A stretch of DNA of 6,459 nt from Bryobacteraceae bacterium (GTDB lineage Bacteria > Acidobacteriota > Terriglobia > Bryobacterales > Bryobacteraceae): the NCBI GenBank assembly GCA_019686145.1, contig JADGHK010000147.1, forward strand, positions 1-6,459, given 5' to 3'. This document shows positions 1 to 6,257 of this stretch, piece after piece; position 1 is the first letter of the stretch, and each line of letters starts with the position of its first letter. Made by a program: the position numbers and the translations under genes. A model generated the notes under the pieces. It worked only from the letters and a program-made list of their open reading frames with translations, was not told the DNA's origin and did not search any database.

Positions 1-50
1 GTCCTCCCACGTCGGCTCTTGATTCTGCTTCATTCGAGGGATCTTAACCT

Positions 51-1073
51 ATGCGTTTGGCAGTAATCGGCTTGTGCCTGCTGATGGGCACGCCTGAAGT
101 CCTGTATCCGAAGGTGGGTGATCAGGGCAGGAAGCAGGGAAGGCCACAAGGTGGGGCAGTGCCTCCCGGCGTCAAGACTCCTGGTGTGCGGATTCCGGCT
201 TCCGACTTGAAGGCGGAAGCAGAGATCCGGCTGTCTGGTTCGCTTGAGGGGATTCTCGGCGGGGCGACAGTCTGGATTACGAATTCCAAAGAGAATCGGC
301 TGGATCGGATTGATCCGAAACTCGCCACTGCCGGAGAAGCTGTTACAGGGCTCAGCCATCCCTGCACAGCTCCGGCTCTCGGCTTCGGCAGCTTATGGGT
401 GTTGAACTGCGGTGACAAGACCCTGGCGAGAGTACATCCGAAGACGGGAAAGATCACCTCGATCCCGACGGGCGCGGGCAGCGCAAAGACGACGATCGCA
501 GTCTCTCCCGACAGTGTGTGGGTCTTGACGGACGAAAGGACAACCCTTTCCAGAGTTGATCCGGCGGATAACAAAATCGTGGCCGAAGTGCGTTTGCCAG
601 CCGGTTGCAACTCCCTGGCGTTTGGGGAATCGGCTGTGTGGGCTACCTGTCCTGCCGAAGATAAGACGCTGAGGATTGACCCGCAAACAAACACGATTGC
701 AAGCCGGATCGACGTCGCCGCTGGCCCGCAATTTGTCGCAGTTGGTGAAGGCGCCGTTTGGGTTTGGTGTCAGAAGGCCGGGAAACTCGAGCGAATTGAT
801 CCAAAGACAAACAAGGTAGCAAAGACCATCGACCTCGGCGCACCTGGCTTTCCGGGCGAGATTGCGATCGGCGAGGGGTCTGTTTGGGTCAGCACGCCGG
901 GGCTTCCGATCAGCCGGATTGATCCTGCCACGGATTCCGTGGCGCAGCAGTTTGTTGGGGAAGGGGGAGGGGGCATAGCCTTCGGTGCTGGCTTCCTGTG
1001 GCTGGTGAACGTGGATCAGCGGACCGTCTGGAAGATGGATCCCAAACGCGTCCTTGCAACCCTTGCCTACTAG
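51..1073 (+). CDS. Secreted seven-bladed beta-propeller protein (Vgb/YncE/NHL-like), upstream paralog
   Basis: The 340-residue product has seven repeats of the form G-S-V-W-V...R-I-D-P-x-T. The blade tryptophans fall at about residues 75, 116, 157, 197, 237, 279 and 317, so each blade is 38-42 residues and the protein makes one seven-bladed propeller. The family includes virginiamycin B lyase (Vgb) and YncE-type YVTN proteins; most members have no known substrate. The N-terminus has a short hydrophobic stretch (residues 3-12) with one basic residue, a weak signal peptide, then a basic Gly/Pro linker with PGVKTPGVRIP at 39-49. Only two histidines occur (H103, H129), both in the early blades, so a Vgb-type lyase site in the C-terminal half is unlikely. 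C105/C120 match a pair in the next gene, and C186/C200 form a second possible pair. An in-frame TAA at 45-47 makes ATG 51 the furthest upstream start; GAGGG at 36-40 is a plausible ribosome site. The fold is secure; the function is unknown. Confidence 0.85.
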   Translation: MRLAVIGLCLLMGTPEVLYPKVGDQGRKQGRPQGGAVPPGVKTPGVRIPASDLKAEAEIRLSGSLEGILGGATVWITNSKENRLDRIDPKLATAGEAVTGLSHPCTAPALGFGSLWVLNCGDKTLARVHPKTGKITSIPTGAGSAKTTIAVSPDSVWVLTDERTTLSRVDPADNKIVAEVRLPAGCNSLAFGESAVWATCPAEDKTLRIDPQTNTIASRIDVAAGPQFVAVGEGAVWVWCQKAGKLERIDPKTNKVAKTIDLGAPGFPGEIAIGEGSVWVSTPGLPISRIDPATDSVAQQFVGEGGGGIAFGAGFLWLVNVDQRTVWKMDPKRVLATLAY

Positions 1074-1092
1074 GTCCCATTGGTCGCAGCTC

Positions 1093-1109
1093 CAATCCCG
1101 TCTGGATTG
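1093..1109 (+). other. Small inverted repeat between the two propeller genes
   Basis: CAATCC (1093-1098) and GGATTG (1104-1109) form a perfect 6-bp stem with a 5-base loop in the 61-base gap between the propeller genes. There is no T-tract after it, so it is not a convincing terminator. It could be a processing or stability element, or chance. An alternative ATTGG/CCAAT pairing (1079-1083 with 1092-1096) would exclude it. I see no convincing promoter in this gap, which favours co-transcription of the pair. Confidence 0.25.
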
Positions 1110-1121
1110 CGTGACTAAGCG

Positions 1122-1127
1122 AAGGAG
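1122..1127 (+). promoter_or_regulatory. Strong Shine-Dalgarno (AAGGAG) fixing the start of the second propeller gene
   Basis: AAGGAG lies 7 bases before ATG 1135. This decides the start against the longer in-frame possibility at 1054, which would overlap the upstream gene and add 27 residues before a normal signal peptide. The ATG at 1130 is only 2 bases from the AAGGAG and reaches a stop after two codons, so it is not a gene start. Confidence 0.8.
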
Positions 1128-1134
1128 TCATGAG

Positions 1135-2160
1135 ATGAGAAAGTTACGAGTGTATCCCGCGCTGCTTGCCTGCGCCGGTCTTTGCCTGTCGCTTGCCTTG
1201 ATGCCCGGGCAGGAAGGGCCTCCGGTGGAGGTGAAGAAGAAAAAGGCGAGCCGGCCTCCGCGTCCGGGAGTACAACGCCCCGGAGTGCAGCGGGATATCT
1301 CGACCATCAAGCCCGAGGCCGTCTTCCCGGTTGAGGGAGTGCCGGACTGGCAGGTTGTGACCGAGGACGCCGTCTGGGTGTCCAACGGGCCCAAGAATAC
1401 AGTCCACCGCCTGGACCCGAAGACCAATCAGGTGATCGCGGCAGTCGAGGTTGGAAAGCGGCCCTGCTCTGGCCTGGCTGCAGGCTTCGGCAGTGTTTGG
1501 GTACCCAACTGCGGGGACAAAACCCTCTCCCGAGTCGACATGAAGACCAATCAGGTTGTGGCGACTCTTCCTGTCGGCCCCGCAAACAGCGAGGGAGGGC
1601 TCGCGGCGAGCCCTGACAGTATCTGGATTCTGAGCGATCCGTCGGGCATTCTTTCCCGCATCGACCCGGCAACGAATCAGGTAATCGCCCAGATCAAGGT
1701 GCCCTCCGGTTCCTTCGCCTGCGCCTATGGCGAAGGCGCGATCTGGTTAACCAGCACGGAGAACAGCCTGGCTGTCCGCGTGGACCCGAAGACGAATTCC
1801 GTAACGCACACCGTACCTGTCGGACCGAACCCCCGGTTCTTGACGATAGGAGCCGGATCCATCTGGACGCTGAACCAGGGAGACGGAACAGTGTCGCGTG
1901 TGGACGCGACCACGGGCAAGCTCCTGGCGACGATCGAGGTTGGCGTTCCGGGGCCGGGCGGCGAAATCGCCTACGGCGAAGGGTTCGTCTGGCTTACTGT
2001 CTTTCAGATCCCGCTCACTCAGATCGACCCGAATACGAATCAGGTGGTGAGGCAGTGGGTGGGTCCCGGCGGGGATGCTGTCCGCGTCGGGCACGGGTCG
2101 GTGTGGCTATCCAATCTCCGGCAGCAGAATCTGTGGCGCATCGATCCTAAGCAGCTGTAG
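1135..2160 (+). CDS. Secreted seven-bladed beta-propeller protein (Vgb/YncE/NHL-like), downstream paralog
   Basis: The 341-residue product is a collinear paralog of the preceding gene. It starts with a good Sec signal peptide: M-R-K-L-R, then a hydrophobic core at about 7-23. A basic stretch (KKKK, 34-37) and a tandem PGVQR-PGVQR linker (44-53) follow. Seven blades are marked by tryptophans at 81, 122, 164, 204, 244, 286 and 324, with the consensus V-W-x-x-N...R-V/I-D-P-x-T-N-Q-V. Blade spacing is 41, 42, 40, 40, 42 and 38 residues, almost the same as in the upstream copy. C111 and C126 match C105 and C120 there and may form a disulfide in the periplasm. Propellers of this class include virginiamycin B lyase and secreted YVTN/YncE proteins, but no lyase active site stands out, so a binding or scaffolding role is as likely as catalysis. 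Translation probably starts at ATG 1135 because of the AAGGAG just upstream. The hairpin at 2191-2210 lies 31 bases past the stop. The substrate is unknown. Confidence 0.87.
   Translation: MRKLRVYPALLACAGLCLSLALMPGQEGPPVEVKKKKASRPPRPGVQRPGVQRDISTIKPEAVFPVEGVPDWQVVTEDAVWVSNGPKNTVHRLDPKTNQVIAAVEVGKRPCSGLAAGFGSVWVPNCGDKTLSRVDMKTNQVVATLPVGPANSEGGLAASPDSIWILSDPSGILSRIDPATNQVIAQIKVPSGSFACAYGEGAIWLTSTENSLAVRVDPKTNSVTHTVPVGPNPRFLTIGAGSIWTLNQGDGTVSRVDATTGKLLATIEVGVPGPGGEIAYGEGFVWLTVFQIPLTQIDPNTNQVVRQWVGPGGDAVRVGHGSVWLSNLRQQNLWRIDPKQL
1426..2045 (+). repeat. Degenerate intragenic DNA repeat marking propeller blades
   Basis: The octamer AATCAGGT recurs in the same codon frame at 1426-1433, 1549-1556, 1675-1682 and 2038-2045, each time encoding the N-Q-V of a D-x-x-T-N-Q-V blade strand. 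The first three are 123 and 126 bases apart, which is one 41-42-residue blade each. Neighbouring bases are also similar (GA-CC-AATCAGGT-type), so the repeat reflects blade duplication or recent exchange between blades, not a mobile or regulatory element. The upstream paralog keeps the protein repeat but not this DNA octamer. Confidence 0.7.
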
Positions 2161-2190
2161 TTCCCGTCAAGAATTGTAACGCCGTAGCCA

Positions 2191-2210
2191 GGGCCGGAAG
2201 TTTCCGGCCC
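2191..2210 (+). terminator. GC-rich hairpin after the propeller genes (terminator-like, possibly an operator)
   Basis: GGGCCGGAA (2191-2199) and TTCCGGCCC (2202-2210) are perfect inverted repeats. As RNA they give a stem of at least 8 bp with a 4-base loop, 31 bases after the stop of the second propeller gene. No T-tract follows (the next bases are GCCCCGCCAG), so it is not a canonical intrinsic terminator. It overlaps the place where a -35 box would sit for the TATAAT at 2226, so it could equally be a protein-binding palindrome controlling the next gene. Confidence 0.5.
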
Positions 2211-2225
2211 GCCCCGCCAGTCATA

Positions 2226-2231
2226 TATAAT
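2226..2231 (+). promoter_or_regulatory. Consensus -10 box (TATAAT) for the metalloprotease gene
   Basis: A perfect TATAAT stands in a locally AT-rich patch within a GC-rich gap, 33 bases before ATG 2265. Transcription would start near 2238, giving a leader of about 27 bases. The best -35 candidates lie in TTTCCGG (2201-2207) and match TTGACA poorly, inside the right arm of the palindrome at 2191-2210. A weak -35 with an overlapping palindrome would fit regulation by an activator or repressor, but this is inference. Confidence 0.55.
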
Positions 2232-2253
2232 GTAGGCGTCCGAGTCTCCGCGT

Positions 2254-2257
2254 GGAG
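2254..2257 (+). promoter_or_regulatory. Shine-Dalgarno GGAG of the metalloprotease gene, inside a small hairpin
   Basis: GGAG is 7 bases before ATG 2265 and decides this start. It is also part of GGAGA (2254-2258), which can pair with TCTCC (2245-2249) across a GCGT loop, so the ribosome site could be partly hidden in a 5-bp hairpin. Confidence 0.6.
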
Positions 2258-2264
2258 ATGCGCC

Positions 2265-2918
2265 ATGTCTGCTATTCCCTGGGCTGTGGTCGCCTTCCTG
2301 CTTACGAGTGCTGCGCACGCACAGACGCGCACGCTCGCGCTGTACGCCGAGAAACCCTCGGGAATGGACTCTTTCACGTTCCAATCCCTTCGGGAAGAGC
2401 TTCGGCGGCTGCTGGCTCCGGCGGACGTGGATTTTAAGTGGAAGGAGGCAGACCAGCGCTACCCGGGAGAGCACTTCGACCTGGCGATCGTGGGCTCTTT
2501 CGACGGCTCTTGCGCATTCGGCGATTCCTCTTCCCGCGGGAATGTGTCCTTGGCGCCGGCTGGCAGTCTCGCCCATACGGAGATTACGGGCGGCCGGATC
2601 CTGCCTTTTTTCCGCGTCGACTGCTCCGGGCTGTCAGAAATGCTCGAGCCAGCGCTACAGCGATATCAAGGATGGACGCGGCACACCATGGCCGGGAGAG
2701 CTGTGGCTCGTGTGATTGCTCATGAGATCTACCACATTCTGGCGAAATCCGTGGACCATCATGATTCCGGCATCGCCAAGCCCTGCTTCTCGTTGCACGA
2801 TTTGACCAGGGATGCCTTCGCGTTTGATCTCCGGAGCCTGGCGGAGATGCGGCCGGTGCAGAAGCCGGGTCGGTCCGGGTCCGGCGCTGACGCCGTGGAT
2901 GAGGCAAGCGGGCGTTAG
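2265..2918 (+). CDS. Secreted HExxH putative zinc metalloprotease
   Basis: The 217-residue product begins with a Sec signal peptide: a hydrophobic core at about 6-14 and an A-H-A cleavage site after residue 19, so the mature protein would start Q-T-R-T. The catalytic motif is H153-E154-I-Y-H157, giving two zinc ligands and the general base. Then come H165-H166 and G169-I-A-K172. A third ligand at H165 or H166 would lie 8-9 residues after H157, longer than the metzincin HExxHxxGxxH spacing, so this is not a standard metzincin. As I recall, similar small exported proteins with HE-x-Y-H and a downstream G-I/V-A-K are common in Acidobacteriota, and their substrates are unknown. Cysteines at the G-S-C, V-D-C and K-P-C sites may form disulfides. 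The C-terminal 25 or so residues are Gly/Ser/Asp-rich and look disordered. It has its own -10 box and is probably monocistronic. Zinc-protease chemistry is likely from the motif; the biological role is unknown. Confidence 0.75.
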   Translation: MSAIPWAVVAFLLTSAAHAQTRTLALYAEKPSGMDSFTFQSLREELRRLLAPADVDFKWKEADQRYPGEHFDLAIVGSFDGSCAFGDSSSRGNVSLAPAGSLAHTEITGGRILPFFRVDCSGLSEMLEPALQRYQGWTRHTMAGRAVARVIAHEIYHILAKSVDHHDSGIAKPCFSLHDLTRDAFAFDLRSLAEMRPVQKPGRSGSGADAVDEASGR

Positions 2919-2991
2919 CCCAGGAACTCCTTTGGCATTCAACCTGTTCGAGTGATGCGCCGTCCCAAGGGCGGTTTCCCGTCCGCCTGCA

Positions 2992-3000
2992 TGGGATAAT
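2992..3000 (+). promoter_or_regulatory. Extended -10 promoter (TGGGATAAT) for the ABC-F gene
   Basis: TG at 2992-2993, one base, then GATAAT at 2995-3000 fits the extended -10 pattern TGnTATAAT with one mismatch. No good -35 is seen 16-18 bases upstream (GGTTTC-like), which is usual for extended -10 promoters. Transcription would start near 3006-3008, leaving a leader of about 15 bases and no recognisable Shine-Dalgarno before ATG 3022. The rest of the 2919-3021 gap holds only a weak GGCGG/CCGCC pairing (2970-2974 with 2983-2987) and no gene. Confidence 0.55.
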
Positions 3001-3021
3001 GGCAAATAGCGTCTCAATTCC

Positions 3022-4959
3022 ATGATCCAACTCTCCTCGGCCGGCAAACGGTTCGGTCCAAAACTGCTTTTTGAGAATCTCGACTGGCTGATCACCCCCA
3101 AGGATCGCGTTGGCCTGGTTGGCGCGAACGGCACAGGGAAGTCGACTCTTCTCAAGATTCTCGCCGGCATTGAAACGCTCGATTACGGAACGATCAACGT
3201 CACTAAGGGAATCTCCGCGGGCTACCTGCCGCAGGACGGATTAAGCCTTTCGGGAAGGACGGTTTTTGCGGAATGTCTTTCCGTCTTCGCCAGCCTGAAG
3301 GACATGGAGCGCGAGGCCGAGGAGCTCACGCGCCGCCTGTCCGAACTTGATCCCGCAAGCGCCGAATACGCAGCGGTCGCGGACCGGCTCCATCGAATCG
3401 ACACCGAGTTCCGTGCTCGCGACGGGTATGCTCTTGAAGCCCAAGTCGGGACGGTGCTTGCCGGCCTCGGTTTTCCCAAGGAGGACTGGACGCGCCGGAC
3501 CGAGGAGTTCTCGGGCGGCTGGCAGATGCGCATTGCGCTCGCGAAACTGCTTCTGCAAAAGCCGAACCTGCTCCTGCTCGACGAGCCGACCAATCATTTG
3601 GATCTGGAAGCCCGCAACTGGCTTGAGACTTACCTCTCCGATTACCCGTACGCCTTCGTACTCATTTCGCACGACCGATATTTTCTGGACGTCACCGTTT
3701 CACGCATCGTCGAAATCTGGAATAAAGGCGTCTTTTTCTACCCGGGCAATTACGAAAAATACCTCCAGCAGAAGGCGGAGAGGAAGGCGCAGCTCGAAGC
3801 TGCCTACAAGAACCAGCAGGAGCGGATTCAGCAGCTCGAAGCATTTATTAACCGCTTCCGGTACAAGGCAACCAAAGCAAAACAAGTCCAGAGCCGGATC
3901 AAGGAGCTGGAAAGAATTCAGCGGATTGAGATTCCGCCGGAGGAGAAGACGATCCACTTTTCCTTTCCCCAGCCGAAGGCGAGCGGGCGGATTGTGGCTG
4001 AATTCCGCGGAGTCTCGAAGAGCTATGGCGACAAGCAGGTCCTCAGCGACGTGAACTTTGTCATTGAGCGCGGGGACCGTGTCGCGCTCGTCGGAGTCAA
4101 TGGCGCAGGAAAGTCGACTCTCATCAAACTTTTGTCCGGCGCCGAGCCCCTTACCTCCGGTCAATACACGCTCGGGCATAACGTAGAGGTGGACTATTTT
4201 GCGCAGGACCAGTACAAGGAACTGAATCCCGACGCCACGCTGATTGACGATCTCGCCGAAGTCGCGCCCCGGGCGACGCAAACAGAACTGCGCACCATCC
4301 TCGGCTGCTTCCTCTTCTCGGAAGATGATGTCTTCAAGCGCATCGGTGTCTTATCGGGCGGCGAGCGGAATCGCTACGCGCTTGCACGCATGCTGATGCG
4401 TCCATCGAACTTTCTGCTTTTGGACGAGCCCACCAACCACCTGGACCTGCGTGCGAAGGATGTATTGCTGAACGCGCTGATGGAGTTCACCGGCACCGTT
4501 GTCTTCGTGTCTCACGACCGGTACTTCCTTGACCGTGTTCCGACTCGCGTGTTCGAAGTTGCCGGCGGTAAGGTGAACATCTACCCCGGCAACTACGAAG
4601 ACTACCTGTGGCGAAAAAACGGAGGCGCGGCAGCCGCAACGGTTACGGTCAGCGAGGCACAGGCGAGCGCTGCATCCGCCAATGGCGAGGCCAAGACTCG
4701 GGAGGAACCGGTTGCGCCGCCGGCTCCGAAGAAGCGTCTCAACCCCATCAAGTTGAAACAGATGCAAGACCGCTGTGCGGAGATCGAAGACCTCGTTTCG
4801 CGTCTTGAAGCCGAAATTGCCTCCGAAGAAGAAAAACTCGCCGTGTTTGTCAGCGTGGAGGAGACGCAGAGGGTGACCGAGAGTATCCAGCGCAAGCGGG
4901 AAGAAGTGGAACGCCTTACGGCAGAATGGGAAGAACTCGCAGCGGTTCTTGAGGCGTAG
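3022..4959 (+). CDS. ABC-F family ATPase (YheS/YdiF/Uup-like ribosome-associated factor)
   Basis: The 645-residue soluble protein has two ABC ATPase domains and no membrane segment, the hallmark of ABC-F translation factors, which bind the ribosomal E site and help stalled or idle ribosomes. Domain 1 has Walker A GANGTGKST (34-42), signature SGG (164-166), Walker B with D187-E188 in DEPTNHLD, and switch H217. Domain 2 has Walker A GVNGAGKST (358-366), LSGGE (444-448), D468-E469 in DEPTNHLD, and H498. Both catalytic glutamates are present. Between them is the charged interdomain linker (about 240-310) with Y-P-G-N-Y-E-K-Y and the RYKATKAKQVQSR block (280-292), close to YheS and YdiF. The C-terminus has an Ala/Pro-rich flexible stretch (534-573), then a charged coiled coil (574-645) as in Uup/YheS. 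Length matches E. coli YheS (about 637). The leader is too short for drug-responsive attenuation, which favours housekeeping over antibiotic resistance. The family is certain; the exact subfamily is not. Confidence 0.95.
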   Translation: MIQLSSAGKRFGPKLLFENLDWLITPKDRVGLVGANGTGKSTLLKILAGIETLDYGTINVTKGISAGYLPQDGLSLSGRTVFAECLSVFASLKDMEREAEELTRRLSELDPASAEYAAVADRLHRIDTEFRARDGYALEAQVGTVLAGLGFPKEDWTRRTEEFSGGWQMRIALAKLLLQKPNLLLLDEPTNHLDLEARNWLETYLSDYPYAFVLISHDRYFLDVTVSRIVEIWNKGVFFYPGNYEKYLQQKAERKAQLEAAYKNQQERIQQLEAFINRFRYKATKAKQVQSRIKELERIQRIEIPPEEKTIHFSFPQPKASGRIVAEFRGVSKSYGDKQVLSDVNFVIERGDRVALVGVNGAGKSTLIKLLSGAEPLTSGQYTLGHNVEVDYFAQDQYKELNPDATLIDDLAEVAPRATQTELRTILGCFLFSEDDVFKRIGVLSGGERNRYALARMLMRPSNFLLLDEPTNHLDLRAKDVLLNALMEFTGTVVFVSHDRYFLDRVPTRVFEVAGGKVNIYPGNYEDYLWRKNGGAAAATVTVSEAQASAASANGEAKTREEPVAPPAPKKRLNPIKLKQMQDRCAEIEDLVSRLEAEIASEEEKLAVFVSVEETQRVTESIQRKREEVERLTAEWEELAAVLEA

Positions 4960-4984
4960 GACATTTGGCGGCATCCGCTCGCGG

Positions 4985-4990
4985 TAGACT
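4985..4990 (+). promoter_or_regulatory. Possible -10 box (TAGACT) close to the M20 gene start
   Basis: TAGACT matches TATAAT at four of six positions and ends 7 bases before ATG 4998, so a transcript from it would be leaderless or nearly so. No -35 at normal spacing is clear; TTGGCG at 4965 is only 14 bases upstream. The 38-base gap is also short enough for readthrough from the ABC-F gene. The only secondary structure there is a weak 4-bp GCGG/CCGC hairpin (4968-4978), not a terminator. Confidence 0.3.
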
Positions 4991-4997
4991 GAGACAA

Positions 4998-6257
4998 ATG
5001 GCTGTCTTACCCCCGATCAACAGTCTGGATGTGGCGGGGGTGAAATCCGTCGCTGAACTGGCGGAGACCGAGGGGATCCGGGAATCCCTCCAGTTTTTTG
5101 CGCGAGAGAAGCGCTGGATCGATGAGCAGCACCTGGAGGTCTGCCGGGTGCCGGCGCCAACATTTCTGGAGCAGAAACGCGCCGAATGGATGGTTGCTCA
5201 GCTCCGGGCGCTCGGCTGCGACGCGAAGATCGACCGCGCCGGCAATGTCGTCGCACCTTTGACCGGTCCGAAGGACGGTCCCTTCGTTGCCGTCACCGCC
5301 CACCTCGATACGGTTCTGGCGCCGCGGGTCCCGGAGGACATTCGCATCGAGCGGGACGGCCGCTTCTACGGACCGGGAGTCAGCGACAATGGCGCCGGTC
5401 TTGCCGCTCTGCTCGCTATCGCACGCCTTGTGAAAACCCACTCCTGCCTTGAAGGCATGGACGCGGGCTTGCTGTTGGTGGCCAACGTCGGGGAGGAGGG
5501 GGAAGGCAACTTGAGCGGGATGCGCTTCCTGTGCAGGCAGTCGGCGCTGGCCTCGAAGATCAAGTCTTTCGTCGTCCTCGACGGACCGACAACGGATCAC
5601 ATCACCAGTGAGGCGCTTGCCAGCCGCCGCTTTGAATTGACCTTTACCGGACCGGGCGGGCATAGCTGGAGCGATTACGGCGTCGGAAACCCGGTCCACG
5701 CGCTGAGCAGGGCAATCGCTCTGTTCGCTGAGAATGGGGCCAGCTTCAGCCGCTCCCCCAGGTCGTCATTCAATTTCGGGATCATCGAAGGCGGCTCCAG
5801 CATCAATTCCATCCCGACGCTTGCACGCGCCAAGGTCGATATCCGAAGCGAGCGGGCCGAACGCATCGACGAGCTGACCTTGCTTCTCACAAGCGCGGTG
5901 GAGCGCGCCCTTGAGGTGGAGAACGAACGGTCGACGGGCGGAAGGGTCACCGCAAGGATTCGCGAAATTGGATCGCGCCCGGGCGGCCGCCTCGCAGAAG
6001 ATGCTCCCATCCTCAACTTTATCCGCGCGGTCGACAGCTACCTTGGCATTCGTTCTCACCTTGACTGCGCATCCACCGACGCCAACATTCCGCTTTCGAT
6101 GGGGCTCCCTGCGATTTCCATCGGCGCGGGCGGGAGTGGCGGCGGGGCTCACACACCCGGTGAGTGGTTTCATCCTGAGGGAAGGGAGCTGGGCCTCCGG
6201 CGAGTCTTTCTCACCTTGTGCCTCTTGCTTCGGAGCTTCAGCAAGAGCGGTGAATGA
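4998..6257 (+). CDS. M20 family metallopeptidase/amidohydrolase
   Basis: The 419-residue product is a cytoplasmic dizinc hydrolase of the M20 peptidase family (peptidase T, ArgE/DapE and carboxypeptidase G2 relatives), which cuts short peptides or N-acyl amino acids. The full active site is present: H102 and D104 in AHLDT, bridging D130 in SDNGAG, general base E166 with ligand E167 in VGEEGEG, D195 in LDGP, and H385 in GGAHTPGEW. H222 in GPGGHSW marks the lid/dimerisation domain (about 205-320), where the family's substrate-binding histidine usually lies. There is no signal peptide. I prefer ATG 4998 to an upstream in-frame TTG at 4965, which would add an unlikely MAASARGRLRQ; the Shine-Dalgarno is poor for both. 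The gene follows the ABC-F gene by 38 bases, and its TGA overlaps the next start by ATGA. The intact residues argue for an active enzyme; the exact substrate (di/tripeptide, acyl-amino acid or other amide) cannot be told from sequence. Confidence 0.9.
   Translation: MAVLPPINSLDVAGVKSVAELAETEGIRESLQFFAREKRWIDEQHLEVCRVPAPTFLEQKRAEWMVAQLRALGCDAKIDRAGNVVAPLTGPKDGPFVAVTAHLDTVLAPRVPEDIRIERDGRFYGPGVSDNGAGLAALLAIARLVKTHSCLEGMDAGLLLVANVGEEGEGNLSGMRFLCRQSALASKIKSFVVLDGPTTDHITSEALASRRFELTFTGPGGHSWSDYGVGNPVHALSRAIALFAENGASFSRSPRSSFNFGIIEGGSSINSIPTLARAKVDIRSERAERIDELTLLLTSAVERALEVENERSTGGRVTARIREIGSRPGGRLAEDAPILNFIRAVDSYLGIRSHLDCASTDANIPLSMGLPAISIGAGGSGGGAHTPGEWFHPEGRELGLRRVFLTLCLLLRSFSKSGE

Noticed and set aside
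1..50. Possible tail of an upstream gene or a promoter before the first propeller
   Set aside because: Too short to judge: one frame is open but has no recognisable product, and TTGATT (19-24) with TCTTAA (42-47) is too poor a match to call a promoter.
122..694. Long open frame on the - strand inside the first propeller gene
   Set aside because: It is the shadow of a GC-rich, repetitive coding frame; the + strand frame has clear propeller repeats and the - strand product has no recognisable domain. The same holds for the other - strand frames, including those inside the ABC-F and M20 genes.
1054..1134. Upstream extension of the second propeller gene to 1054
   Set aside because: It would overlap the end of the first propeller gene and put 27 hydrophilic residues before a normal signal peptide, while AAGGAG is ideally placed for ATG 1135.
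1130..1138. Two-codon start-stop ORF (ATG AGA TGA) overlapping the start of the second propeller gene
   Set aside because: It is only 2 bases from the Shine-Dalgarno and such overlaps arise readily by chance; no further sign of regulation is seen.
1162..1173. Lipobox-like L-L-A-C (residues 10-13) in the second propeller
   Set aside because: It lies only 12 residues from the start, too short for a normal lipoprotein signal, and the hydrophobic core continues past the cysteine to about residue 23.
3022..4959. ABC-F gene as an antibiotic-resistance determinant
   Set aside because: The interdomain linker (YKATKAKQVQSR), the C-terminal coiled coil and the short leader fit housekeeping YheS/YdiF/Uup-type members better than resistance members.
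4965..4997. TTG start at 4965 for the M20 gene
   Set aside because: The added residues are arginine-rich and unlike an M20 N-terminus; ATG 4998 gives a normal family length.
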